DNA of 64,000 nucleotides from NCBI GenBank assembly GCA_013365325.1, contig JABVXV010000102.1, forward strand, positions 1 through 64,000. Reading direction: 5' to 3'. Positions within the stretch are counted from its first letter, which is position 1, and each line of letters starts with the position of its first letter. The notes beneath the pieces were generated by a model, which saw only the letters and a program-made list of their open reading frames with translations, was not told where the DNA came from and did not search any database. Both the position numbers and the translations under genes were made by a program. Below, piece by piece: positions 25,401-36,468 of the stretch. This DNA is from Dipetalonema caudispina. Its lineage: Eukaryota; Nematoda; Chromadorea; Rhabditida; Onchocercidae.

Positions 25401-25447
25401 CCCAATTGCATGCAAAAAGTCCACGTTCAAAGCCTTTCCATGTTTAG
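19406..25447 (+). CDS. SNX13: Sorting nexin 13-type protein (TM-PXA-RGS-PX-nexin C)
   Basis: Nineteen exons in continuous phase: 19406..19557, 19704..19905, 20063..20184, 20348..20435, 20715..20921, 20972..21190, 21279..21420, 21620..21726, 21928..22077, 22228..22353, 22539..22664, 22936..23097, 23274..23486, 23780..23884, 24040..24150, 24220..24375, 24541..24606, 24766..24983, 25126..25447. They give 997 residues; human SNX13 is about 970. The order is: paired hydrophobic segments (about residues 17-60), PXA domain (about 100-350, with VLLYLLIPAEDFRS), RGS domain (about 425-570, with the VTYFADFL and DDRFYDSF blocks), PX domain (about 605-740, with RRYSDFHTLN and FPGKKTFNN, the phosphoinositide pocket), and nexin C domain (about 822-940, with PDELRLFIGAETTNKGI). 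The family tethers endosomes or lysosomes to the ER and binds phosphoinositides; its RGS part can act on G-alpha-s. Intron 5 is only 50 bp. Some donors (GTTTTC after 21726, GTTATT after 22664) are weak, so those borders rest on homology. Confidence 0.93.
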
Positions 25448-26738
25448 CTTTCAAGCAACAAACTTGTATTGTCTTATCCTCAAGATACTTTTCACCCCAG
25501 GTTTATTAGGATTAAAAACATCTGCGCATGATTGCATGAAGTTATTTCCATCCAAAAGGTTCTGAGATAAGCCAATGAAAAATGTCGTGTAATTTCTACC
25601 ATCCATTGTTAAGTTCTTTGTTGCTGAAAGTAACTTTATTTGGTGGGGGTCTCGAGATTTATATAGAAGCTATGATGGACGCTCGTCTCCTAGGTCAGTC
25701 TAATTCATTCACTTATATATTGCACAAAAAGGAAATCATACAGCATACAGAATTTGATAGACAGCTTAAGTAGCATATTGAGCATAGGACGAACACCAGA
25801 CGTCATAACCATATTCAACAGCTACTTCTCATTTTGTATAGTTGGCTCATAATACACTCAGTTTACCACTTTATTGATCTCAGTGATATGGGTATGTTTG
25901 TATGATATTTATCATGTTTCTATTTTGACTTAGCCTTTCATATTTCTTTATCACTTTGATTTTGTTCATTTTAGTTTTGTAGTTCCTGTCTTTTTATTCT
26001 TCAGACATATCGGTCTTTTCTAGGTGCTGATACCACCTTCTAGACAGTTTTGCTTGAAAGATTTAATAAGCACATAAAACAAGATGGTAATTATGTCACT
26101 TCACAATATCCAAGGCTCTCCGACATAGAGCCATTTCGATGTCATCTGCTGGAACTATTTTTATCCTTGGAAATAGTATATTAGCAAAAGAATTCATTAT
26201 GATGGATTTCCTTTTTCTAGACATAGTAAATAGTAAGAACGCATACTTCAAACTTAATCCGAATAAAATTAAATGTCTTTCAAATAAAGTCAAATCCCCA
26301 GTGCGGCTATTATATTGCCTTTCACGACTTTAAAAAGGAGGATATTCATATTCTGCTATAAGCTTGCTACTATTCAGTTACAGGAAAATGAGCTTGTACT
26401 ATGACGAATTTCACTTTATTTTAGCCTGCAATACAATCAGCAATTGGATTTGGAGGACTAGTTTTATAAGTTTCCAAATAGCTCCAACAACTGAGAAAAG
26501 ATTAAAAAAATCAAACTAATCAACCTTATTTGCTAATGGTTGTGAACAACCAGAAACGACATATATATGATGCAGAACACTGCAGAGTTACATTAATGGT
26601 TTATAACAAAAGTTCGAAAAAAAACTACTACTACCCGCTTATGCCTCTTCTGTACAGATGTATCTTTTCAAACAAAACCTTGACTAAACATTAAACGGAA
26701 ATTAATATTTTGTAGAAATAACAGATGAGGAGCCTCTA
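25448..26738. other. Intergenic between convergent SNX13 and KLHDC2-like genes
   Basis: About 1.3 kb of AT-rich sequence that should hold both 3' UTRs. Short open frames on both strands (for example 25582-25773 plus, 26096-26293 minus) have no domain likeness and no good splice context. Nothing is recognised. Confidence 0.5.
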
Positions 26739-29700
26739 TTAGCACGTCTCGAGTATCTTCAATAGCTTGTATCTTTTAAAATACTCCGTATCCATGTGAA
26801 GTGCTTGATAGCCTCGAGATAAAACATAACGGGCCCATGCAAAATGCAGTTGTAGAGGCATGGGCAACATACTGACTTCTTTGACTAGTGGATACAAAAC
26901 ACCTAAGCAAATCGCCAGTAACGGAAGCGGTTCCATCCGTTTTTTTAGGACACCTCTAATTTTGATATGTTCTTCCAACAACGCATCTGTTCCACCACAC
27001 ACTAAAATGAAAAGCAAATAAAGTTTGGCAATTACTTTTTATAACATTCAGATTGCCGAAAACACATTCATAGTACTAAAGTTTCGGAGTGAATATGTCC
27101 CAATTAAATATATTTTTGACGTAAGAGCACAGAGTGGAAACACCACATCTCCCAATGTAAATGCGCAACTAGCTAGGCGTCAAAAAAAGTTCTGAATGCC
27201 AGACATCTAAGAATGCTTTTTGAAGCCACTCGTTGGTTAAGTATATATAATTAGGATCGTCTAAACTTAGCGTCCAACACGCCGCATAGCTTTTTAGGCT
27301 CTAAGCTTACGATAATATGTTCACCCGTAGTGAGATTATTCAATTGACCGTTGTCACTTTCACACTGGAAAAATGAAAATTCGTCAAGAGCAATAAAATC
27401 TCACCGAACAATTGTCCTTCAACAACAGCTCCTGTATGCCATAATCTGCGGTACTTCACCTCATGTCCAGTATCCACTTCAGTCCACATTCCTACATAAC
27501 GTCCGTCATGGTCTTTCTTCACTTCTACCCTCCAGAAATCAGAGAGTGCCCGAGCTTCATTCGAATATCCACCGTAAACCAAAGCTTGATTTGGAAACAA
27601 TGCATTGAGTGAACACCATGTCCTACCTTCTGGTTCGTTTATTCCCGTCACATCACTGAAACTTTTATTCTGAAATTTGACAACGTTGTTTTTGGAAAAC
27701 AATATAAAGATCCACATGAAACTGTCCAAGAATCAGTGAAGTTATACATTCGCGTCCAGATGAGGGATGAGAGATCGAGCAGATACAAATCATTTAGTCG
27801 CTGATTTTTATTTCGTCCACCAAAAAGTAGGATACTATCAAATCTTTCGAGAAACGTGCATGCAGATGCTGCACGGGCTGATGGTACTGTTCCTCCGACT
27901 CTAAAAATGCTCAGAAATAGAAGACCAGAAAAAGATTAAATTTTCAACGAAAAAACTCTTTTCGACATGTCTTCAGTAATCAGCACGAAGCCATATCTAT
28001 TGAATTTTTCAAGATCTTAATCCATATTTCAAAATAAAAATAAAGGAAGGATTTCTAGAGTTTATTTTCTTCCTGTAAAAGAATCGACTTACTTTGCAAG
28101 GGTCCAATTCAACTGTTTTTTTGAGTCAGGATCAAAAATCAGTAATTGGTTATTCCAGTAGAAGGGGCTGGTTTCATCAGCGACAAAGTCTCCCACATCT
28201 CTCAAATACAGCGCTGGATTTGGCATATCAAAAGGGCGTGGTCCATATCCACCAAAATAGTAACATCTAAAAAAAATGAAGCAAATTGACTCTAGCAGCG
28301 TGCAAATTGATAATGACCTTTTACGATTTGTTACAGCAGAGGCATTAGCTTGCAAAACACTGACAATATATCATAAGATACAAAAAATACCTCTATCCTA
28401 ATTCAATTATTAGTTTTTATTCAGTCCATTTCAAAAAAAAAAAATCCTAAGTATACCTTTACCCTCATGATGACGAAGGTTACTTTGTGTTTGATTTACT
28501 AAATTCGACGTGTAAAAACCGAATTCATTTTAACAAAAAAGTTCACTCAAATTTCATTATGCTAAGTTTATTTGCTGAAAATCAATACCGCTAAGTCCCA
28601 AGGAACTTAATAAAGTGCTAAACATGATACAGAACTCTAACTTTTTTCTATAACACCATCCAGCCATTTTATCTCGAGGTGTTGGTATGAGGCTGTCATC
28701 ATCAGTAACAACCAGTGACCATCGTTCTTGTACCAAATCCAAAACGTACATCGCCGATGAATGGCCTTCCAAGATATTATTAGGAGTTGCTGCAAAATTT
28801 CTTGCACAGTCATATGATACTCTATGCAGCACTAAACATTATAATTTGATGCCTTTTAGATGATTAATTTATCTTAAGTATGAAGTCAAAAAAGTGCTGC
28901 ACGCAATATCTTGAAGATCACAACACTTAATCTGGTGCTTCATACGAAAATTAACATGAATGAAGAAGTCAGCAAACACCATTGTTTTTATAACTTAATA
29001 TGTATTGTTTCAGACGAACTGAAAAAGAGGAATACCGCCTGAACAGAAAGAATGAGTCAAGAAATTTAGATAATTAACAGCTACGAAATTTAAGTATCCG
29101 CTGATTTAACAATAAACTGATCCTAATGAACTGAACCAGTGTTTTGATCAACTGATACATAAATTCAACAATGGTATTATCTTATTTCTTGATATTGTTG
29201 AATCGAGTTTTTCGACCCAGCTTTTAAAGTACACAAGTTTGAATATCATGTAGATGAGTCGATAAACAGCAAAGTTGATTCTAATACAAATTTGATTGAA
29301 TGAATACACGTACTTTGGGACAAAAATATTTTAAAAATTATCTATGCAAATCCTTTATGTAATTCATAATTTACAAAGACAAGATACCAGTTAAAATTTT
29401 AATAACTGTCGTAAGTGCTGATTCATTCTGACCGCCACGGCGGTATTCATCTTTCACTTCGGGATGATATCGTCATTGATATGTAATTATTAGATCCTAT
29501 TTACATTATAAAACAAGTGGTTATATAATGAAATAGATGATAACATCATGAAAAATGCATTAATCCTTCCGAAACCAAAATTTCTGGAGAAAAAGAAACA
29601 TGTTAATTACACCTTGAAAGAAGACGATTTCAGAGCAGTGGCTCGTAGCGAGCTTTCATTTATTTGTAGTATTACACGAATTTCATCTAATGTGAAGTGC

Positions 29701-30597
29701 TTGATGAACTCCATATCCGAAATAACTGAAATTAACACTCACAGCGTCGAACGTAGCCGCCAAAAATAAAAATATAACAGCCACATAATACAGCACAGGC
29801 ACCACTAGTTGACGGAGGTACATCGCCATGTGGAACATGATAAAGTATCCTGAAATAGTGGATCATATGTAACTTTTTGAAATTCCTGATTCAAAAAGTT
29901 AGGAAGTAAATACTATTATGAAAATATAACAATGAACAGACAAACGAACCACTTTACATCGTTATAAGCGGTCAGCAAACCAGCAGGTAATATGTACAGA
30001 AATGTGGAAGAGCGATAACGGAAATCGTTGTCTTCTGCGTGATAGTAACCACCCCATACAATCAATGATTTTTTAAATTTAATCATTGTATGTCCGACAA
30101 CTGGACTTATCTCCCTGCTGTCGTCATCCTGAAATTATTTCAGTTTTAATTTGAACCAGTGGCAAGGAATGTACAGAAGGTCTTTTTCCAACCCCCAAAA
30201 AAATATCGAAAAATTAGAAAAAAAAGTGTAATGGCTATAGGAGTAAAACTCCAAAAACCATACAAGCATCGAGAACACACTGTAAAATAAAAAAGATAGC
30301 TGCAGTAGTTCTTAAATAACAAGTGCAAATTGGATTTATGAAAGACTGCATATGAGAAATTTTTACCAGTAAATCTCAGAAAAACTGAGGATAAAAAACA
30401 ACGCACATAGCAAACGGTCCATGTGAGAAATGCCATGGGAAGCGACTGGTATCGGCCTGCAGAAATTCGTGAGAGAAATCCCAAAAGAGTTGGAAAAAAT
30501 AAGCAAATGAATAAAATTGATATATTACCAAGATTTGATAAGGTAATCGTTGATTGTTCCAGGTTACTTCAGCGCCTCCCGGTGGCCCAGCAAACAT
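26739..30597 (-). CDS. KLHDC2: KLHDC2-like kelch-repeat protein with BC-box and Cul2-box
   Basis: Nine exons: 30597..30529, 30456..30403 (donor uncertain), 30128..29950, 29849..29743, 28789..28642, 28266..28093, 27900..27748, 27655..27405, 27001..26739. They give about 465 residues. Kelch blades are seen as paired Gly plus aromatic repeats: SLIVWGGYYH, YIFIFGGYVRR, CYYFGGYGPR, SILLFGGRNKNQRLNDLYLL, ALVYGGYSNE, GQLFVCGG. The linkers GDVPPSTSGAC, PTPRDKMAGW, TVPSARAA and EPEGRTWCSL match the KLHDC1/2 order. The last exon encodes LLAICLGVL (residues about 406-414, an LxxxCxxxL BC-box) and then LPMPLQLHF (about 424-432, the Pro-containing Cul2-box). Together these are the elongin B/C and cullin-2 docking sites of a CRL2 substrate receptor; human KLHDC2 reads C-terminal glycine degrons. 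The phase of exon 2 to exon 3 rests on a weak donor (GTTGTT). The symbol is by resemblance and not proven orthology. Confidence 0.85.
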
Positions 30598-31321
30598 CGT
30601 CAGTATAATTAACTGTAATAAGAAAATGAAGATGAACAGTACTAATAAAATTTACATATCATGTAAGTAATAGTAATAACAAAAGAGAAAAACCAAGCTA
30701 TTCTTAAAGGTTTACTATTCCAATCAAGTTATAACTCATAAAATGGTCGACACATACATCAAAAGCTCAAGAAAACAAATTATAAAGAAAATCAGAAGTG
30801 AAACAGAGACATAAACAAGGAGAACAGAACCACATTCGTACTGACGAAGCATGATAGGAAGAAAAACCAAGTTGACCTCCATAAAAGGGAATCGAAATTT
30901 CACATTAAACCCCAACTCTCAAATTCATAATTAACTTCACTTTACACATACCAGCCTACTTCCCTTCAAATTGTAAAGTCAAGACGCCATCTCACAACTA
31001 TCCCAATCATCGACCACACCGACAAGAGAACCCAACCAATTATACATGAATCATCTTTGTCACATATCGAATTCTGAGCACATTGTGTTACCATGACTAA
31101 GGCATTTGTGAACATTTCTATTCCACAGGATCCTTCATTTTATCAAATTGAAGTGATGAACATCAATGTGTGTCATTTTATTAGATATACAATAAGCACA
31201 TATGCAATGTTTTCTTCGAAGGAAAGAGATATTGTGTATGATTCGAAGTGATAAGCAAATAGAACAGCACCTCAAGCAATAAATTCATTAAATTTTTAAA
31301 ATGAGTAATGAAGTAGAAATA
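30598..31321. other. Intergenic, nothing recognised
   Basis: About 0.7 kb between the 5' end of the kelch gene and the 3' end of the fibrinogen-domain gene, both minus strand. It is A-rich on the plus strand with many GAAAA/AGAA runs. No open frame or RNA gene is seen. Confidence 0.5.
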
Positions 31322-34300
31322 TTAGGATGGTTTCTTCGGAGGCATATATCCCCGAGGTCGAATGAGCATTTGTACTGCTGAAAGACGTTTTCCATTCCAA
31401 TTAAGTCCAGGATATGTACCCTGAGCCCTATTTGTAGCTGTTAAAACACCTTTCTGTTGACATCCTTTTCTCCACCATCCTCCTCCGCCGATGCATTCTT
31501 TTTCTGAACTGATCACGAATGGACACCACTGACTTTGGGCTAATTCGTTTGCTGCTGAAATAAAAAAATCTGCAAAAATCTCTCGTGTGTATCAAGGAGA
31601 TTTTGAAATATCGGGAAAATACCGAGCAAAGTTTAGCAGTATGCTTAATTTACTGATTTGTGGCAAGAGAGAGAAAGAAAACACACTATTCATGCCATTC
31701 CCATAAATGATACTTCCAATATTTAGTCGATAATCCAGAAGTCTCTCATAAACGATAAAATGCGAATACCGAACCAAAATTATCTGCCCGTTGATCGCCG
31801 TACGTAACCTTAAAAGTAATTCATTCGGACACTGAGGACGACTAGTCAACTGATGCATACGCTCCAGTCCTGAAAGTGAGGATTTCGCGAAACATGTCAT
31901 ATTCAGAAATGTCATACATGGAGTTGTCGGTCTCTAAATTAGTCGTAATTCAAAAGAAGAAGATTGTCTAATTATGGTGAAAACGCTCTATGTAGTTGAT
32001 ACTGTATTAGATATACGGAGTAGATATATTAGATCTTCGTCGAAACTTTTATTGGAGTGAACATTATCTCAAGAATTGCCTTTTAACAAATAATACTATG
32101 GTTCGAAGAAAGACATATTTAGCCCTGCATAAATGGGAAAAAAAAAACCAAATTTTCAATAAAATTTCATTGAAAAATAAGTGGGTAAAAACCAACCAAT
32201 CCAAAAATTTGACTTATCTAAATCGAAACCATTTTCATATTCCAGTATATCCTTGTCAAAACTAAGTGACGTATTGAAGCGTTGCATGATTACCTAATAA
32301 ATAAGTTGCTCAACTTTTTTGTCTTCAATTAATCTGCACTACCATTATTCCAATCTTGTAAATTTATATTCAACTACAGTGCGCCAATTACCAAATGATA
32401 TAACTAAAGACAATAAGCTTTATTTTATATCTCAGGATGTTGTGCTGTATGTAGGCATTACAAGACACTACAAAATTCCACTTTCACTCACAACATCCTA
32501 CCTGATCAATTTATCAAGATCTTCAGGAACTTACAGTCCATCCACCACCAAATAAATTCATCTCACAGTGGGCAATAAAAGGACACATTTCAGGCTTAGG
32601 GCAAGTCCAATCATTGAGCTTAAACAGGCCTGATCCCACAAAATGATAACGTCTCTGCAAATCGGCACAATCGCTACTGAATGCTGGAGCTGAAATATGT
32701 TGAGTTCAATTTTTCTACATCTATAAGTCTTATAATCTCCAAGATCACCGATATTGCTGTTGTGATCATTATCAAGATTAAGTTATTCGAGTCCAATTTT
32801 TTCTTTATAACCTTAGATAGGTTTGCCTAAATTTTTGTTACTATCGTATTTCGTTACTCCTTAATTATCGGGTCATACCAATAATTACAAGCTGATTAGG
32901 ATGCAGTTAGCATTTACTGCCCAGATTTTATTGATCATTAAAGGAAAAACAAGACGTTTAGAAAGTAAATCCTTTCATGCCTCAGTAATCCAATTGTGTC
33001 ACTTTATTCCCTGGTGAAATATTCGTCGTTGAATATGGAGAAAAAAAGCTCTTTCTAAGAAATTTGTCTAATGTCAAAGAAATATTTTTGAAATTTAAAC
33101 TAGCCTAAAAAAGGAATACAGAGACCGAAAGAAGTACGTGAATAACCCAGTGGACAATCACATGTGAACATGGCAGCAGCTGGATTGAAGCTACATTGCT
33201 TCGGTTTCTGGCACATGTCACTTCCAGCCATTTCTTTACAGTACCCTGCATGACAAATAATATTTCGATTACAGGTGAGTGAATAAATGATCAAGATTAT
33301 TAATAACAAAAAACGATGTGAGCTAAGTAAGGCAGAAAACAAAAAATAGAAAAACTGAAATATAATTGATGAGATAAGATTAAGTGTTTTAAGTGTTCTA
33401 AATGCCTTAAATTTATCCTCAACAGAGCCGCGATCAGAAAAATCAAAAAAAAAAAAAAAAAAAAGAAAGAAAAAGATGTCCACTTTCAATTCTTTCTATA
33501 AACGGAATAAAATTTTCATTTTTATATATCCTGAAAAAAAGAACTTATTTTGAGCTTTACTTAACATTTGCCATATTCTTACTGCTTTCTTTCCAATTAG
33601 AAATCATACTTTCATCACTTCCATCGCTACACTGTTCAATACCATCCAAGACATCGACAACGGATATACATTCATGTGAAGTTATACACCGAAATTCGTC
33701 TTTTAGACATCCCTCTACTGGCCCTGAACAAATTACGCAAAAAATTATCTAATTATTATGAAGTAATAAGGAGATAAAAGTAAACTTGACGACAATAATA
33801 GACATTCATTTACATTTAGCGACATATAAGAGTGAAACTTTAAAGTAGAAAGATGATTTATAATTGCTAGTTATTACTTTCAGTAGGAGCATCCACATCA
33901 AATGGAGATGCTGTAGTTAAACTTATTCCGGTCTGATTACAACCTGGCAGTTCAAGAGCACAGAGATCTGAAATAAGCGTAGTATCAAAAATTATATGCT
34001 TTATAGCATTGCCTTGTTATTGTATTAAAATTTCAAATTATTTCACCTATGATTGAAAGGCGATATTTTGATATACGGAAAGTATTAAGAGACACATGAA
34101 TTGCATGAGTATAAAATAAACTGAATCAAGCTCAATCATAAATTTCTTTTTAAACTCACGAATCAAAAATCTTCAAATGTAGAAACTTGAAACTTATATG
34201 ATATGAGTTTTTAAAGTTGAATTTTTCTCGCATGGCGCAAATACTCTGTACATCAATGTAACATTTGTTACCTTCATCTGAGCCATCAGCGCAATCATCA

Positions 34301-35231
34301 ATACCATCTCCAATCCAGTGAGGTAAAACACAATTGTCTGTGGATAAACATTTGAAATGTTCAAGCTCCGAGCATATATTACGCCCTGCAAAAAAAAAAA
34401 CTTCAGAAAAGAAAAGAAAAAGGAAAAATGGAAATAAAAATGATAGAAATTAGCAATGAAGAATAAACATCGACGATCGCTGCAACGCATATCACGCTCG
34501 TCTATTTTGACACATTTTCCACATCCATGGCTTATTTTTGAATCACACAACACCTTGTTCATTGGACATTCTGTAAAAAGGATAATTGATAATAATCAAT
34601 TTGTGATATGAATAATCAATGCAATTAATTATTCGTTGCTTTCAACACCATGGATATTTTAAGCAGGACCTTCATCAGCTGCATTTGGACAATCAGCAAA
34701 ACAGTCACGCACTGCTGTGAGTGTTATACAAACTCGTGGACCATTAGGATCGCAATCAAAGCTGGCTATACATCGGCCACCAATATGTCCAGGATATTCT
34801 GTAAATCTCGTCGTAGTAAGGAAAAGAGATTCAGTCAAAAGTTAATAAACTGAAATGATCTGTTTGTAACCTTCTCAGTAGGTATTATTCCTTTATAGTG
34901 ACACAAAATCAGACCATTCTTAAATCATACTACTTGTCACTAAATCTTAAAACATACATATAGCAGTTGATGTTTCTGCTAGTGAATCCCATACTTTTTA
35001 CTTATCCTCATTACTAGATGATACAATATAAGATATCCAGTTTTTCAGTATCAAATTACTAAAGTGCTTTCTTATCGACTAGAATCCCAATAAAGTGGAA
35101 TTTCATTCTTGAAGGTTATACTGCATCAAATCAAAACAATGACCTGTAAGAAGTGGAATATGAGCACATATAGATGGTAAATGAAAGATGACGAGAAATA
35201 GAATAATGAAATGAGTGACATCTGCCAGCAT
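31322..35231 (-). CDS. Secreted LDLa / EGF / fibrinogen-related domain protein
   Basis: Exons: 35231..35144, 34798..34670, 34570..34469, 34385..34272, 33967..33878, 33723..33610, 33245..about 33105, 32689 (or a few bases lower)..32535, 32293..32197, 31869..31687, 31554..31322. The total is close to 480 residues. The start gives a clear signal peptide (HFIILFLVIFHLPSICA). Exons 2, 4 and 6 each encode an LDL-receptor class A module ending in the calcium-cage Asp/Glu set (DCFADCPNAADE, DDCADGSDE, QCSDGSDE). Exon 3 is a degenerate module ending DMRCSDRRC. Exon 7 is a six-cysteine EGF module (TCDCPLGY). Exons 8-11 form a fibrinogen-related domain: LFGGGWTVIM, ENGFDLDKSNFWIG, LERMHQLTSRPQC, the CIGGGGWW block and a VQMLIRP end. 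It would be exported and bind glycan or protein ligands outside the cell. The EGF/FReD junction has two possible splicings; one of them loses the last EGF cysteine. Confidence 0.82.
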
Positions 35232-36468
35232 TGGACATTACCTCTTTTCGTTATTCCTGAAAAATGACAGTAAAGTGAAGGAAAATGGTTAAATTATTTT
35301 CATCAATATATATATATATATGCTAACAATACATGATAATATGTACTGCCGCTCCGTTAATAATAGATGTCAATAAATAATCACAATACTTGCCATCCAA
35401 AAATTTCCGGTTTCTCTATATATAGTAGCTGTACCTGTTGAAAGCCATTACGTACAGATATGGGTCCAATTAATTAACCTATTCAATTAAAACCTGCTCG
35501 TTGATCCACACATTATTGGCACGAATAGTATGTTGTTCATTGATTTTATTCGAAATATAAGTTTCACATTTAGTGCCTTCATCCAATGATTGTACTATTA
35601 TGACAGCTAAACTGTCTTCTGAAAGTGTCCAATATATGATGATTATTTGCAGATAGTTGGAGAGTAAAGCATGGATGACTTTAACTTATAAAAGTTATTT
35701 GTCTTATATCGTTTTTGATATCACTCAAGAAATTTCGAATATAAAATTAAAATTTTTATTTGAATAAATGCTAATAAATGTATAGAATCAGTCAAATATC
35801 AGAGCAATAAACTTGTCAACTCTTATCTAAATGTTCTTAAATCTGTTCTATGGATCTATTTTGTTTCGGATTATTTCTAAGCTCATTCATTTTTAATTCA
35901 TTTCGCAACTGATAAATTGCAAGCAATGTAAACATGCTATCCAACATCTTAGCTAGACATCCTAAATTACTTGAATCCATCGTCATGGATGGATATGACA
36001 ATTGATTCAAGGAAATTACTTGTACCTTTCAAATACATCAACAACCATCAAGACTGCATCCTTGTCATGCTAATAGAAGAAGATGTCAAAGTGTGATCCA
36101 TCCATCAATCGACATTGTTGTGTGTATGTATCGTATGTATGTATATATATTAGATACATGTGGATATATTACAAGATTTACTATTTGTTAGATTTAAAAT
36201 TACTGTAATGTTTACAACAAATACTATTTGAAGCATATAATTGATTCATTCTTCAAATTTTCCAACGTTTTAAATATCTAAACTGTAAATATCAATGTCA
36301 ATTGCAACCAATTAGTTTATTGTTTTCAATAAAATTTGCTCATTTTTGGTAATGTTTGCATTGGACAAGGCGGTACTTACTGTCGCGAAGAGTTCAATGA
36401 TGTTGAAAATAGTTGGAATATGGTACTCGTAATTTATAGGGTTTGTTATCATTCAGGAAGTGTTACGG
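35232..36468. other. Divergent intergenic region, FReD gene and PEX13
   Basis: About 1.2 kb holding the 5' regions of both genes. It has an AT dinucleotide run at 35306-35321. A TTCAG acceptor at 36452-36456 lies 12 bases before the PEX13 start codon and could be a trans- or cis-splice acceptor. No other gene is seen. Confidence 0.5.
35306..35321. repeat. (AT)n microsatellite
   Basis: Sixteen bases of perfect alternating A and T in the FReD/PEX13 intergenic region. Confidence 0.85.

Noticed and set aside
33100..33489. 129-codon minus-strand frame read as one exon
   Set aside because: Only the part after the ATGCAG acceptor (33245 downward) is EGF-like; the upstream part is a poly-T-derived Phe run inside an intron.
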